Under the pieces are notes generated by a model. That model made no database searches and was not told the origin of the DNA. It was given only the letters and a program-made list of their open reading frames with translations. Made by a program: the position numbers and the translations under genes. From an uncultured Bacteroidales bacterium (lineage in GTDB: Bacteria; Bacteroidota; Bacteroidia; Bacteroidales; UBA932): 64,000 nucleotides of DNA. Below, piece after piece: positions 26,553-36,088 of this stretch. The first letter of the stretch is position 1; every line of letters begins with the position of its first letter. The stretch is taken from the NCBI GenBank assembly GCA_944323825.1, contig CALUTY010000003.1, positions 1 through 64,000 of the forward strand. Direction: 5' to 3'.

Positions 26553-28314
26553 AGCTTGATATGATATTTTTTATTGATTCAACAGTACATCCGTTCAAGA
26601 CATTTTCATACATTGCATCAAAATGCTTGCGGTATCTTTTCTGAATTGGGCCAAGCGCATCATCTTCTATATGTCCCTGCCTGGAAATGCTGTCCTTTAG
26701 CTCTGCCAAGAAAAAAGTGGGAGAGGTAGCCTGGTCCAACATCAAGACAATTTCAGATTCATTGGCGTATGACAGAATCGAATCAAGCCGAACCCTTCCA
26801 TTCGAATAACGGTGGAAGGATATTCTGCCCGCAATGCACAGCAGTGCTTCAGAAAGATATTGGCTCCCGAATTTCAGATAATATCCGAAAAGCATCGAGT
26901 CGATGACATCTCTGTATTTCCAATGCGATTCTCCACTAAAATTATTTGCCAATGCCTTATGCTCATCTGTGGATTGATACATCTTGAACAATCGCATGAA
27001 ATGCTCTGAATATGCAAAAAAATGCGCACCTCCCTGTATGGATTCATAAAAGTCAAATTTTTCTCCAAATGGAGGCACCTCCTGCAATACTGGAGCAGCC
27101 TCAAATTCATCCCTGACGCGATATGGCGCATTTTCATTCCAATTACGTTTTTTCATCCATTTGCGAAGACGATACAGATAAAGTCCAAGAGTAATTTTCA
27201 TGTCTGATTCACTTTCATACCCTGCTCCTACCAGCATATCCCATCTGGAAGCTATATGGCATGCTTGTTTTTCTTCACCGATATATCTGAGATGATGAGC
27301 TTTAAGCAGATTATAATCAGAAAGGGGTATTCCTTTGGTGTTTTGGTTCGAGAAGAATGTATAAGCCAAGTCCAATGAACCTCCAGTCAATTTCAAAACA
27401 GAAAACTGCAACTTGTCATACATAAGGCGGATTATTTCCTTTCGTCTTGAATCACTTAATGTTGAAATATATCCATTAATCAGATATTTGTTATAGGCTA
27501 TATATGCAACTGCTGCGTCCGATTCAAAAACGGCATCAGCCAAAGAAAAACAATTTTCTTCTTCGCCCAAAGCAAGAAGAATCAATGTCAAAGTGACAAG
27601 CCTCTGCTGTCCGTCAACAATGTCCCATGCATCATTCTGGTTTTGTCTGTACAGGATTATGTTTCCCAAGTGATATGGCTTTGCCTCTGTCAATTCCGAT
27701 ATGTCGGTCCACAATCTATACACATTTCGTTCTTCCCAACAATATGTGCGCTGATAATCAGGTATTCTCAAATAAAACTTATTTTTGGCAAAAAGTTCAC
27801 GAAGAGTCTTTGCACTCTCAAGTTCGACTTCTTCAATATGTTCATCTGCATCATTTACAGCCATTCTTGATTGTGCCTCAGCAGCATCCATAGCGTCACG
27901 AGAATTTGCTTTATCCGCACAAGGGTTTGCAGATTTCTCTTCTATATTAGTTTGTGTTTCAAAATCTGATATGACCGGTTCAATTTTATCGCGTATTGCC
28001 AAAAAAGCATTATATAGTTCCTGTTCAGAAGAAATATCATGGTCTAGCACCCAGCTGCAGTCATTCCTGTTCCAATGAACTGATTGGATTTCAGAATCCT
28101 TCAAATGGGCCTTAAGCCATTCTCGTACCGGACGATAATTATCACCTTCAATATGCAGCTGCACTCTTCCTTTATGAAATTCATAATGTAAATTTGAGCC
28201 AAGACAGGTTCCTGACTGAATGAAACAGTACGACTGCGCCCATTTCGTAATTTTACCAGGGAAATGTTCCTGGGCAAATTTTTCAAAAGTTTCTTTATTT
28301 GTTAAAGTAGGCAT
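26545..28314 (-). CDS. DUF262 protein with extra N-terminal domain
   Basis: 589 residues. Residues 1-110 resemble the DUF4268-type domain often linked to restriction-like proteins (KFAQEHFPGKITKWAQ, then HYEFHKGRVQLHIEGD). DUF262 follows: LRIPDYQRTYCWEERN (about 180-195) and DIVDGQQRLVTLTLIL, then SNQNTKGIPLSDYNLLKAHHLR. I see no clear HNH core near its end, so the downstream protein may supply the nuclease. Paired DUF262 genes of this kind are typical of Bacteroidales defence islands. Overlap with the next gene indicates a tight operon. Confidence 0.82.
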   Translation of the reverse strand: MPTLTNKETFEKFAQEHFPGKITKWAQSYCFIQSGTCLGSNLHYEFHKGRVQLHIEGDNYRPVREWLKAHLKDSEIQSVHWNRNDCSWVLDHDISSEQELYNAFLAIRDKIEPVISDFETQTNIEEKSANPCADKANSRDAMDAAEAQSRMAVNDADEHIEEVELESAKTLRELFAKNKFYLRIPDYQRTYCWEERNVYRLWTDISELTEAKPYHLGNIILYRQNQNDAWDIVDGQQRLVTLTLILLALGEEENCFSLADAVFESDAAVAYIAYNKYLINGYISTLSDSRRKEIIRLMYDKLQFSVLKLTGGSLDLAYTFFSNQNTKGIPLSDYNLLKAHHLRYIGEEKQACHIASRWDMLVGAGYESESDMKITLGLYLYRLRKWMKKRNWNENAPYRVRDEFEAAPVLQEVPPFGEKFDFYESIQGGAHFFAYSEHFMRLFKMYQSTDEHKALANNFSGESHWKYRDVIDSMLFGYYLKFGSQYLSEALLCIAGRISFHRYSNGRVRLDSILSYANESEIVLMLDQATSPTFFLAELKDSISRQGHIEDDALGPIQKRYRKHFDAMYENVLNGCTVESIKNIISSYE

Positions 28315-28320
28315 AACTGG

Positions 28321-28443
28321 TTATTGTTTTGCTGTTTGTGTCCTAAAAATCAAAAAAGCGTGGCACTGATGCCCATTTCCGGGAACAGACTTATACTTTC
28401 CGTATCCGTCAATGTTTCTTTCAAATTTAGAATTATTTTCCAT
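28321..28443 (-). CDS. Small ORF (40 residues) leading the DUF262 operon
   Basis: ATG at 28443, stop at 28321, seven bases before the DUF262 ATG at 28314. The product begins MENNSKFERNIDGYGKYK and is neutral to basic. It lies between the operon promoter (28491-28526) and the DUF262 pair, so it is transcribed with them. It could be an antitoxin-like or leader peptide; no homologue recognised. Confidence 0.45.
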   Translation of the reverse strand: MENNSKFERNIDGYGKYKSVPGNGHQCHAFLIFRTQTAKQ

Positions 28444-28490
28444 TTTTCAAAAGTTTTGCCGGAGCGGGCTGTCGCCTTTCTTTCAATTTT

Positions 28491-28526
28491 CAAATATGGT
28501 CTCATGGTGCGCCAAATCACGGCACA
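28491..28526 (-). promoter_or_regulatory. Island operator/promoter, DUF262 operon
   Basis: Minus strand: TGTGCC, six bases, TGGCGCA, nine bases, then CATATTTG as the -7. Standard spacing. It sits just past the end of the 346-residue gene and drives the 40-residue ORF and both DUF262 genes. Confidence 0.75.
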
Positions 28527-28546
28527 CGATTTAAATGCATTTCTGT

Positions 28547-29587
28547 TCACTGCATTTTGTTCAGCAGAAGGACTGCCCTGATCTCCCTGCCGCATCCGGT
28601 GTCGCAAACAGTACCTGTGCGGATATCTTCATACCCGAAAAAATTCCTGACTTCAGTCCAGAATCCAGAAAGGGCAGGATGTCCGACCGGATATTCAGGG
28701 GAATAGAATATGCCGACCACGGCATTGTCATATTGCGCCAAGTCCAGACTCTGGTATTTTGTGATGGAGTCCAGGATATAGTCCAGCCTCATGTCATGAT
28801 CTGTTTCCATTTTTTCTTCTGTTGGCTTTTTTTTCACACTTTCCATGGTGTCTGAAACGGACTCCCACGGCCCTGTCACTGAACGATAGTCATACCTCAT
28901 TCCATATTTGACTTCAAGGATGAAATCAAGGTCTCTGCGGACGAAAGTGCTATTACCTTCCATAAGGTCGAGGATGTTGTTTTCCCTCCGGCTCATTGAT
29001 TTCAGGTATTTCTTACGTGTTTCCTGTCGATGCTCTCTCATCCTCTTGGGCCTATTCAAGCCTTTTCTGTACAAGTCCTTTTTTACCCAACCCCAACCGG
29101 TCAATCTCATCCCATCATGCTTCGAGCGATATTTTCTTGGTGTCTGATGACGCCATTCGCTCTCTTCAAGCCGGTCCAACAGAATGTCATACCGGTTTCT
29201 TTTTTCCGCACCGAGCATATCATCGAATGTCTTGGTTATCTCGTTAGGAGAAAATCCGTAAAAAGTCATTTCCCACAGACATTTTGCGGCAATCTCCTCT
29301 GTGGACAGATTGACATTTTCTCCGATGACTATCCTCTTGGCAAGGGCATCTTCCCAGATGTCTCCGTCAAGGTGAAAAACTCCAATCCATTGATTATTCC
29401 CGTATGCCTCTCCGCTCCACCTGACCATGGCTTCGCCCTCAAAGTCCGCTGACGGTTCCATATTTCTGAGAATGTCATATGCCTCCCGAAAGCCATATAT
29501 GGTATTAGCATAATGTTTACCGTAGGATTTCAGATAAGGAATAAGACTATCGAAATCTACTTTGTCTAAAAGTTCTTTAAGCGTCAT
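28547..29587 (-). CDS. Uncharacterised 346-residue protein
   Basis: Soluble, mixed charge, no signal. The start (MTLKELLDKVDFDSLIPYL, then FREAYDILRNMEP) reminds me of an uncharacterised Bacteroidales family annotated DUF6557, from memory and with low certainty. A basic central stretch (RKGLNRPKRMREHRQETRKK) could bind nucleic acid. It is 46 bases downstream of the RNA methyltransferase gene and shares its promoter, so an RNA-linked role is possible. No catalytic motif found. Confidence 0.6.
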   Translation of the reverse strand: MTLKELLDKVDFDSLIPYLKSYGKHYANTIYGFREAYDILRNMEPSADFEGEAMVRWSGEAYGNNQWIGVFHLDGDIWEDALAKRIVIGENVNLSTEEIAAKCLWEMTFYGFSPNEITKTFDDMLGAEKRNRYDILLDRLEESEWRHQTPRKYRSKHDGMRLTGWGWVKKDLYRKGLNRPKRMREHRQETRKKYLKSMSRRENNILDLMEGNSTFVRRDLDFILEVKYGMRYDYRSVTGPWESVSDTMESVKKKPTEEKMETDHDMRLDYILDSITKYQSLDLAQYDNAVVGIFYSPEYPVGHPALSGFWTEVRNFFGYEDIRTGTVCDTGCGREIRAVLLLNKMQ

Positions 29588-29633
29588 GTCTGTTATATTT
29601 TTAATTTTCCTCCCGTCCGCCGTCTTGAGGACA

Positions 29634-30131
29634 TTACAAACCGAACCCGCCCCTTTTCAGCAGCCTGTCATATATTACAATCGACCCGGCTACAGAGACA
29701 TTCAATGAAGCCTCACCCGGTATCTGCACAATATCGTCGCAAGTGGCAATCACTTCCGGAGGCAGGCCGAAATCCTCAGCTCCGAGCAGATACACTGCCC
29801 GTTCCGGATGAGAATATGTGGCCAACGGCACGCTCTGTTCATCCAGTTCAATTCCGACAAGCTTCGATCCTTTCGGCAGGCTGGAACGGAATGTCTCATA
29901 ATCCGGATACTCGAAAAGCGGAACATGTCTCCAGCTCTTGCGCGTGTCTGTTATCATATTCTCGTACCGTTTCCCTATGATGAACATGAAATCTGCACCG
30001 AGGATATGAGCTGTACGCCATAATGTCCCTATGTTCTTGGTCACTTTCGGACAATGGATTCCGATGCCGAAATAGCCCCTTCCGTGCTGAGGTACAACCA
30101 CATTCGGATAGATTTTCTTTAATGATTCCAT
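29634..30131 (-). CDS. SpoU/TrmH-family RNA 2'-O-methyltransferase
   Basis: 165 residues, a bare SPOUT catalytic domain. It has motif 1 KNIGTLWRTAHILGAD, motif 2 YLLGAEDFGLPPEV and motif 3 IPGEASLNVSVAGSIVIYD, which form the trefoil-knot SAM site. No N-terminal RNA-binding domain is present, so it is shorter than TrmH or RlmB. Members methylate ribose in tRNA or rRNA; the target here is unknown. The island operator lies directly upstream, linking it to rtcB and the exonuclease as a possible RNA-repair set (inference). Confidence 0.88.
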   Translation of the reverse strand: MESLKKIYPNVVVPQHGRGYFGIGIHCPKVTKNIGTLWRTAHILGADFMFIIGKRYENMITDTRKSWRHVPLFEYPDYETFRSSLPKGSKLVGIELDEQSVPLATYSHPERAVYLLGAEDFGLPPEVIATCDDIVQIPGEASLNVSVAGSIVIYDRLLKRGGFGL

Positions 30132-30153
30132 AGCTGATGAATTTATTTTTCAG

Positions 30154-30189
30154 CAAATGTCGCCTCATGCTATGCCAAAACATGGCTCA
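30154..30189 (-). promoter_or_regulatory. Island operator/promoter, RNA methyltransferase
   Basis: Minus strand: TGAGCC, six bases, TGGCATA, nine bases, then GACATTTG as the -7. Standard spacing; 22 bases to the ATG at 30131. Confidence 0.75.
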
Positions 30190-30313
30190 ACCAGAAAAAA
30201 CATGGAATCAGTATCCTTTTATTTGTTCATTTCTCAAAGAAATTCACCCAAATACCTTTCTGAGGCATTGTAACTTAAAACCGTTGATGACCTGCAGTGA
30301 AAATGCTGCTGTT

Positions 30314-31519
30314 TCAGTATAACATCCCGAACATCCACAATGGTAGCCTGTTCATGCTCCCCACTTCTATGTCATCCACGGCGAGATAGCTGTCCGGAAG
30401 ACCGGCTATCTGACTGAAATTCTTGGAACTCCCTCCTACTTCGAATGTATATTTTCCGTCTACAAGGAAATCTCCCTGTTTAGGCAGCATAAGACTGGCT
30501 GCAGCTCTGACCTGGTTTGCAAAGAATGTCTCGCGTGCTGTCCCTTCCGAAATTTTCCCAGACAAGGCATACATCAGGTTGACATTGTCAAGATATATCT
30601 TTTTCGGTCCGGTCAGATGCTTGTAATCCTTAATCTTGTCCGTCAGAAGCTGCAGCAGAGCAGCCCGATCCAAAAGATACAGCATTTTCAGCGTCTGGTC
30701 ACGCGTGGATTCGAGTTGGGAGGCAAGCTTATTTATATTGGGTTCAAAAGGCACATTCTCGGCTATGACCATCAGAAGTTTCTTTATCTTCTGCGTAGTA
30801 GCGTATGTAATATCTTCTGCCGAAGGAATGTCGCTTTCTATGACCAGCCGTGCAACTTCCCCGATCCGTATCAGATAGTCCTCTCCGGCCTCCTTGTAGT
30901 ATGGATAGAAACCGTGTCGCAGATACTCATTAAAGTGCTTAAGTATCTTTGTCTTCGATATTATTTCCATTGCATATCCGGTGTGATTTGCAAGCAGCGC
31001 TTCCAATTCAATTGGCGGCACAACCCTAATACCTTCATATTCAAGATATTCCCTAAACGAGAGTCCATTGAGAGTATGGAGAGACTGCCTTCTGGACAAA
31101 TCTGCTACAGAATTGTCAATCGCAAGCATAGCCGAACCGGTATAGACGATGTTCAGATCCGGATAATTGTCATAGAAATTCTTGAGCGCCATAGTCCAGC
31201 CCCTGAATCTGTGCACTTCATCGAAATATATGTTGCATACACCTCTGGAATACAGGAATTCGACAAGCTCTTCAAGATTGTGGCTGTTGAACCACAGGTT
31301 GTCAAGGGAGACATAGAATGCATCGTCTACATTGCTGAATGTTTCCTTGATATGCTGCATAAGCATAGTCGTCTTGCCGACGCCGCGTGCACCTTTTATC
31401 CCTATAAGCCTCATATCCCAGTCAATCTTGTCATAAAGATACCGCTTGAACCGCAAGTCGGTAGCAACGAGTTTTCTGTGATAGGCGTTCAATAATGGTT
31501 GTATATCAGAGTACTCCAT
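30314..31519 (-). CDS. AAA_14/DUF4143 ATPase
   Basis: Start placed at the ATG at 31519 (MEYSDIQPLL) because the in-frame extension upstream crosses the promoter and operator palindromes. 401 residues: P-loop GARGVGKTT (about 43-51), Walker B IYFDEVHRFRGW, GSAMLAID sensor region and the C-terminal DUF4143 restriction-like fold with FEVGGSSKN. This family is widespread, mobile and functionally unresolved. It has its own palindromic operators rather than the island motif, and probably entered independently. Confidence 0.88.
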   Translation of the reverse strand: MEYSDIQPLLNAYHRKLVATDLRFKRYLYDKIDWDMRLIGIKGARGVGKTTMLMQHIKETFSNVDDAFYVSLDNLWFNSHNLEELVEFLYSRGVCNIYFDEVHRFRGWTMALKNFYDNYPDLNIVYTGSAMLAIDNSVADLSRRQSLHTLNGLSFREYLEYEGIRVVPPIELEALLANHTGYAMEIISKTKILKHFNEYLRHGFYPYYKEAGEDYLIRIGEVARLVIESDIPSAEDITYATTQKIKKLLMVIAENVPFEPNINKLASQLESTRDQTLKMLYLLDRAALLQLLTDKIKDYKHLTGPKKIYLDNVNLMYALSGKISEGTARETFFANQVRAAASLMLPKQGDFLVDGKYTFEVGGSSKNFSQIAGLPDSYLAVDDIEVGSMNRLPLWMFGMLY

Positions 31520-31564
31520 AATGCAACTTGTCTTGTTAACCGTAAAAAACTTCTGATTCTGTTG

Positions 31565-31628
31565 CAAATATAGTAAAAACACTTTTCGAAAGGTGATTTT
31601 TATCCATTTTTTCACTTTTCCAAAAGTG
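31565..31628 (-). promoter_or_regulatory. Promoter and twin palindromic operators of the DUF4143 ATPase
   Basis: Minus strand -7 box TATATTTG (31565-31572). Two 16-base palindromic sites follow upstream: CACTTTTCGAAAGGTG (31580-31595) and CACTTTTCCAAAAGTG (31613-31628). I infer that such sites serve autorepression. Confidence 0.65.
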
Positions 31629-31686
31629 CCATTAGTTTGACGCTGCTTATACTGAAATTTTGATATAAATTTTAGAAATGATATGC

Positions 31687-31722
31687 TATGCCTTGTTTTA
31701 GCATATCCCCGCTTTTTATTTG
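31687..31722 (+). promoter_or_regulatory. Island operator/promoter, first WGDG/LRR gene
   Basis: TATGCC, six bases, TAGCATA, nine bases, then TTTATTTG as the -7. Standard spacing; the ATG is at 31742. Confidence 0.7.
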
Positions 31723-31741
31723 CAAAAAATGACAGAAAATC

Positions 31742-33274
31742 ATGGGAAAGATAAGAATGACAGTACAAGCGGATTCACATCCTGAGTACGGAAACATCGC
31801 CGACTTCCGGCTGATGCTCAATGGTGGCTTCTGCACAGTCAGTTGGGGTGACGGCACAACCACGACACACCATGCCGAAGGAGAAGAACAGCATATAAGG
31901 CATACATACCCGAAAGAATGCCTGGAAACAGAACAGACATTTGTTATCACTATTTCTTCCGATGAGGACAATATTGTCGGCATAAGTATAAATGATGAAT
32001 TTACCTATATGGATGTCAAGGACATCGACATCAGCGGATGCCAGTCTCTGCTGTATTTCGCAGCGGGTCGTATTGAGCACTTTGACATCACGGCAAATCC
32101 CGGAATCAGGGAAGTGGAACTTAAATCCGAAGCATGCTGGACTGCAGATTTCTCCAACAGTCGGGAACTCAAAAAATTATCACTGAATTCAGCATTCTTG
32201 GGAGCACCATATGATGACATCCTCGCAAGGATCGATTTGTCAAAATGCTGTAAACTTGAAATTCTTACCTGCATGCATAATCTTTATATGGAAATAGTGT
32301 TACCGAAACATTCGGCCTTAAAAGAATTTGTATATTCAGAGACGGATTTCCCAAGAAGTTCCATGAGAAAAATAGTCAGAACCATAGAACAAAACAAAGG
32401 GAGAATCAAAAGGCACAGGCGAGATAGCTTTGTCTTCAGAGGAAATTTCGGGCAACTCGCACGGGAGTCTTTCATGCCTCTCAAACAAAGTTTCTCAGAC
32501 ACCGTAAATCCTGTTCCGCAACAGATAAAGATGACTGTCGGGACATGGGGAAACGATAAATTTACCGGATACGCCGGGAATGTCAATGTCTTGCTTGACG
32601 GAGGTTCGTGTCATATCGACTGGGGTGACGGACACGCATCTGAACTCTATGCAAACGGGACGGAATTGCTTTACGGGCTGCATGTATATTCCCCGAAATG
32701 CACAAGCCGGCAGATAACAATAACTTCAGATAAGGAAAATATCATTGGAATAATTGCCGATGACGACAATTCCATATATGCACACATTGAAGCCATCGAC
32801 ATCAGCGGATGCCAGTCTCTTAAATACTTCGGAACAACATCAGACAATTTTGACATCAGCACCAATCCCGGAATAAAGGCGATAGACCTTGTGCAAATGC
32901 GTTGTCCATCACTGAATTTTTCCAATAGCAATGAGCTTGAAAGCCTTTTTATCCAATCCTGCTTGGGCGGCAGAGAAAAGGTGCAGCAACTTGACCTGAC
33001 AAAATGCAACAAACTGGAATATCTGGCTTGTTACTGCAATTCAGACCTGACAGACATATCGGTAAGCGATGATTCTGCCCTGATGACACTTATATACGAA
33101 ATGACTCCGCTCAGCGATTCGTCTTTGGACAGGCTCAGAAAGGTCATAAACCGCAACGGAGGGGAAATCAGAAAACTGGAGACGGAGGGATCTTCTCTCA
33201 CCAAGTTTATATATGACATCGAAACATCTGCAACGGAATCAAGGACAGAAGACACTGAAACTAAAAATGAATAA
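31742..33274 (+). CDS. Intracellular WGDG/leucine-rich repeat protein A1
   Basis: 510 residues without a signal peptide. Two tandem modules each contain a PKD-like strand motif with WGDG (CTVSWGDGTTTTHH at 32-45; CHIDWGDGHASELY in the second) and then irregular leucine-rich repeats of the form IDISGCQSL-YF, IDLSKCCKLE and LDLTKCNKLEYLAC. WGDG motifs are usually found in secreted BspA-like proteins, so an internal version is unusual. Nearly the same gene occurs at 34625. Likely a binding or sensing protein; target unknown. Confidence 0.7.
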   Translation: MGKIRMTVQADSHPEYGNIADFRLMLNGGFCTVSWGDGTTTTHHAEGEEQHIRHTYPKECLETEQTFVITISSDEDNIVGISINDEFTYMDVKDIDISGCQSLLYFAAGRIEHFDITANPGIREVELKSEACWTADFSNSRELKKLSLNSAFLGAPYDDILARIDLSKCCKLEILTCMHNLYMEIVLPKHSALKEFVYSETDFPRSSMRKIVRTIEQNKGRIKRHRRDSFVFRGNFGQLARESFMPLKQSFSDTVNPVPQQIKMTVGTWGNDKFTGYAGNVNVLLDGGSCHIDWGDGHASELYANGTELLYGLHVYSPKCTSRQITITSDKENIIGIIADDDNSIYAHIEAIDISGCQSLKYFGTTSDNFDISTNPGIKAIDLVQMRCPSLNFSNSNELESLFIQSCLGGREKVQQLDLTKCNKLEYLACYCNSDLTDISVSDDSALMTLIYEMTPLSDSSLDRLRKVINRNGGEIRKLETEGSSLTKFIYDIETSATESRTEDTETKNE

Positions 33275-33326
33275 TTAAGACAATCGTTGACAGCTCAATC
33301 CGGACATCCTGATCAAACAAGTAATT

Positions 33327-33923
33327 ATGATTGACATGAAACTTTTTCAGAAATTGAAAGATGAAGGCATCAGAGCCTCCGGTAATTTTTCATATGCCGA
33401 TACTGAATTGTCCTGGGTGCTGACGGACGACGGCACATTGACAATCATAGGCAAAGGTGATATGAGTAAAATCGATGATGACTTTGGCGACAGAGTAGAT
33501 GAAACTGACTACGACATTCATGCATTTTATTATCCGATTGTATGTTGTTATCCCTGGTTCTCTTACCATGATGCAGTCAGGACTGTAGTGATTGGAGAAG
33601 GAATCGAAAGCATACAGGGAGAAACATTCATGAGGTACGTTAATATTGAACGGGTAATATTGCCATCCAGCTTAAAAGAGCTCGGCTTTTGGACTTTTTA
33701 TCGTTGTTATCAACTTAGGGAAGTAGTATGCTTTGCAGAAGTCCCTGCCTCTATTGACTCAGTCTCATTTGAAGGCATTGCCGAGGATGCAGTACTGCAT
33801 GTTCCGGAAAACAGTGTGGAAGCATACCGGAGAGATGCCAATTGGAACAGATCCTTCAGTGAAATCATGGGTATCAGTCAGGGGACTAGAGAATGGATAA
33901 ACCAAATCACAAATTATGAGTAA
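33327..33923 (+). CDS. BspA-type (LRR_5) leucine-rich repeat protein
   Basis: 198 residues with BspA-type repeats: AVRTVVIGEGIESIQGETF, then NIERVILPSSLKELGFWTF and the closing DAVLHVPENSVEAYRRDANW, which is the normal end cap of LRR_5 proteins. No signal peptide is visible, whereas most relatives are exported. It overlaps the next gene by 8 bases and follows A1 by about 50, so it belongs to the same operon. Confidence 0.75.
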   Translation: MIDMKLFQKLKDEGIRASGNFSYADTELSWVLTDDGTLTIIGKGDMSKIDDDFGDRVDETDYDIHAFYYPIVCCYPWFSYHDAVRTVVIGEGIESIQGETFMRYVNIERVILPSSLKELGFWTFYRCYQLREVVCFAEVPASIDSVSFEGIAEDAVLHVPENSVEAYRRDANWNRSFSEIMGISQGTREWINQITNYE

Positions 33924-34569
33924 CGAAATATACTTGGACTTTAAAGGGGACTGGTATCATATTAACTTATTGACTCCTGCCGGAAGCGTTTGGATTGTGG
34001 AATGGGGTGACGGCGCATCAAAACGGCTTATAAGCACAGGTGAATGGCAATGGGACAGTCATGGTTACGATTTTTCCGAACGAAGCTTCCACACCATTCA
34101 TATCTTTACAGAAAATGGAGAGGACATTGTCGGATTCGGGGCCTCGACGGACGTTGGACAAACATTAAAGAATGTGAATATATCCAATTGTCCATCATTG
34201 AAGTATTTTAAGAATGCCTATGCTGAAAATATCGATACATCACACAATCCGTTATTGAAAGAGCTGCATTGTGAATACGGGACTTTTGACACATTGGACC
34301 TCAGCAACAATCCTATGCTGGAAAAACTGACCTGTTATTCCTGCAAAAAATTAAATGAGCTGAACCTGTCACGGAACTTGGCCTTACGGGAACTGGAACT
34401 GAATTATTCCGGAATCAAAAGACTTGGATTGCATAACCGTTCATCATTGCAGAATGTCAAATTAGAGGAAGTAAAACTGGATGAGCGTTCAGAAAAATAT
34501 CTTCGCCAGATAGTCGGACAGAACGGTGGCAACATCATAAAAGATTACAAAGATTACTACTTTTTATGA
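33916..34569 (+). CDS. WGDG/leucine-rich repeat protein B1
   Basis: 217 residues with one module: WIVEWGDGASKR near the N-terminus, then repeats NVNISNCPSLKYF, LDLSNNPMLEKLTCYSC and LNLSRNLALRELELNYSG. It is about half of A1. The final segment (LRQIVGQNGGNIIKDY) matches the end of each A-type module (IVRTIEQNKGRIKR, LRKVINRNGGEIRK), so the module end is conserved. No signal peptide. Overlaps the BspA-like gene upstream. Confidence 0.65.
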   Translation: MSNEIYLDFKGDWYHINLLTPAGSVWIVEWGDGASKRLISTGEWQWDSHGYDFSERSFHTIHIFTENGEDIVGFGASTDVGQTLKNVNISNCPSLKYFKNAYAENIDTSHNPLLKELHCEYGTFDTLDLSNNPMLEKLTCYSCKKLNELNLSRNLALRELELNYSGIKRLGLHNRSSLQNVKLEEVKLDERSEKYLRQIVGQNGGNIIKDYKDYYFL

Positions 34570-34606
34570 TGAGCCGTGTTTTGGCATACCTTCCACTTTT
34601 TATTTG
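34570..34606 (+). promoter_or_regulatory. Island operator/promoter, second WGDG/LRR operon
   Basis: TGAGCC, six bases, TGGCATA, ten bases, then TTTATTTG. The operator begins one base before the end of the preceding gene's last codon, so operons are packed head to tail. Spacing is one base longer than the standard. Confidence 0.7.
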
Positions 34607-34624
34607 CAATAATGACAGAAAATC

Positions 34625-36082
34625 ATGGGAAAGATAATATTGACAACACAGGCGTGTTCATATTCCGAGTACGGAAACATCGCCGACTTCCGGCTGATGC
34701 TCAATGGTGGCTTCTGCACAATCAACTGGGGTGACGGCACCACTACCACACACCATGCCGAAGGAGAAGAACAGCATATAAGGCATACATACCCGGAAGA
34801 ATGTATAGAAACCGGAAAGACATTCGTCATCACGATATCTTCCGATGAGGATAATATCGTCGGCATCAGCACCATATCAGAATCAGCCAATATGCATGTC
34901 AAGGACATCGACATCAGCGGATGTAAGTCTTTACGGTATTTTGCATCATTGTCAGCATCAACGGAGCATTTTGACCTCAGAACAAATCCGGGAATAACAA
35001 AAGTCACCCTGCAGGGTGATTTTTGCGGAATTGCCGACTTCTCAAACAGCCTGGAACTAAAGGAACTTTCCATTGATTGTTGCTTTGCCTGCAGCGAGTC
35101 TGAGCAATTGTTCGAACTGGATTTGTCCAAATGCAGCAAATTGGAAAAATTAAAATGCACTGCCATTATGGAGCCGATTAATGTAAAATTGCCGAAATAT
35201 TTTCCGTTAAAGGAATTTGCTTATGACGAAAGCGCGGATGGCTGCTTTTCAAAAGGGCAGTTGAAAAAAATCGTGAATATTGTAGAGCAAAACAATGGCA
35301 AAATACTAAGAGGAGAAAGACATCTATGGAATTTTCCCAATAGCGGAATTTTTCTGCAGCCTGAACCGGGAAACAAGCGTCTGAATATGGACGAGCCGAT
35401 GCGGACACAGATAAAAATGACCGTCAAGACATGGGGAGATGATAAATTTACCGGATATGCCGGAAATGTCAATGTCCTGCTTGACGGAGGTTCATGCCAT
35501 ATTGACTGGGGTGACGGACACACATCTGAACTCCATGCAAACGGGACGGAATGGCTTCACGGACTGCATATACATTCCCCAAAATGCACAAGACGGCAGA
35601 TCACAATATCATCGGATACGGGAAATATCATCGGAATAATTGCCGATGACAACAATTCCATATATGCACACATTGAAGCCATCGACATCAGCGGATGCCA
35701 GTCCCTTAAATACTTCGGAACGACATCAGCCCATTTCAATCTCAATGGCAATCCAGGAATAAAAGCGATAGACCTCGTGGAAACCGACTGCACTTCAATA
35801 AACTTTTCAAACAGCACAGGACTCGAAAACCTTAATATACAAGACTTCAAAGGGAAGCAACTTGACCTGACAAAATGCAACAAACTGGAATATCTGGCTT
35901 GTTACTGCAATTCAGAGCTGACAGACATATCAGTATGCGATGATTCTGCCATGAAGACACTTATATACGAAATGACTCCGCTCAGCGATTCGTCTTTGGA
36001 CAGGCTCAGAAAAGTCATAAACCGCAACAGAGGGGAAATCAGAAAATTGGAGACGGATGATAATGAAGCTGAAAACAATTGA
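34625..36082 (+). CDS. Intracellular WGDG/leucine-rich repeat protein A2
   Basis: 485 residues, paralogue of A1 with the same two-module layout (CTINWGDGTTTTHH; CHIDWGDGHTSELH). Long stretches are nearly identical in DNA, including the leader from AATGACAGAAAATCATGGG onward, while the repeat regions between modules differ. This suggests duplication followed by diversification of the ligand-facing repeats, with exchange between copies. It starts a second operon of the same kind. Confidence 0.7.
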   Translation: MGKIILTTQACSYSEYGNIADFRLMLNGGFCTINWGDGTTTTHHAEGEEQHIRHTYPEECIETGKTFVITISSDEDNIVGISTISESANMHVKDIDISGCKSLRYFASLSASTEHFDLRTNPGITKVTLQGDFCGIADFSNSLELKELSIDCCFACSESEQLFELDLSKCSKLEKLKCTAIMEPINVKLPKYFPLKEFAYDESADGCFSKGQLKKIVNIVEQNNGKILRGERHLWNFPNSGIFLQPEPGNKRLNMDEPMRTQIKMTVKTWGDDKFTGYAGNVNVLLDGGSCHIDWGDGHTSELHANGTEWLHGLHIHSPKCTRRQITISSDTGNIIGIIADDNNSIYAHIEAIDISGCQSLKYFGTTSAHFNLNGNPGIKAIDLVETDCTSINFSNSTGLENLNIQDFKGKQLDLTKCNKLEYLACYCNSELTDISVCDDSAMKTLIYEMTPLSDSSLDRLRKVINRNRGEIRKLETDDNEAENN

Positions 36083-36088
36083 ATAAAA

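Noticed and set aside
28355..28378. A palindromic sequence GGCATCAGTGCC resembling the island operator.
   Set aside because: It lies inside the 40-residue frame, lacks the N6 spacing and has no -7 box at the right distance.
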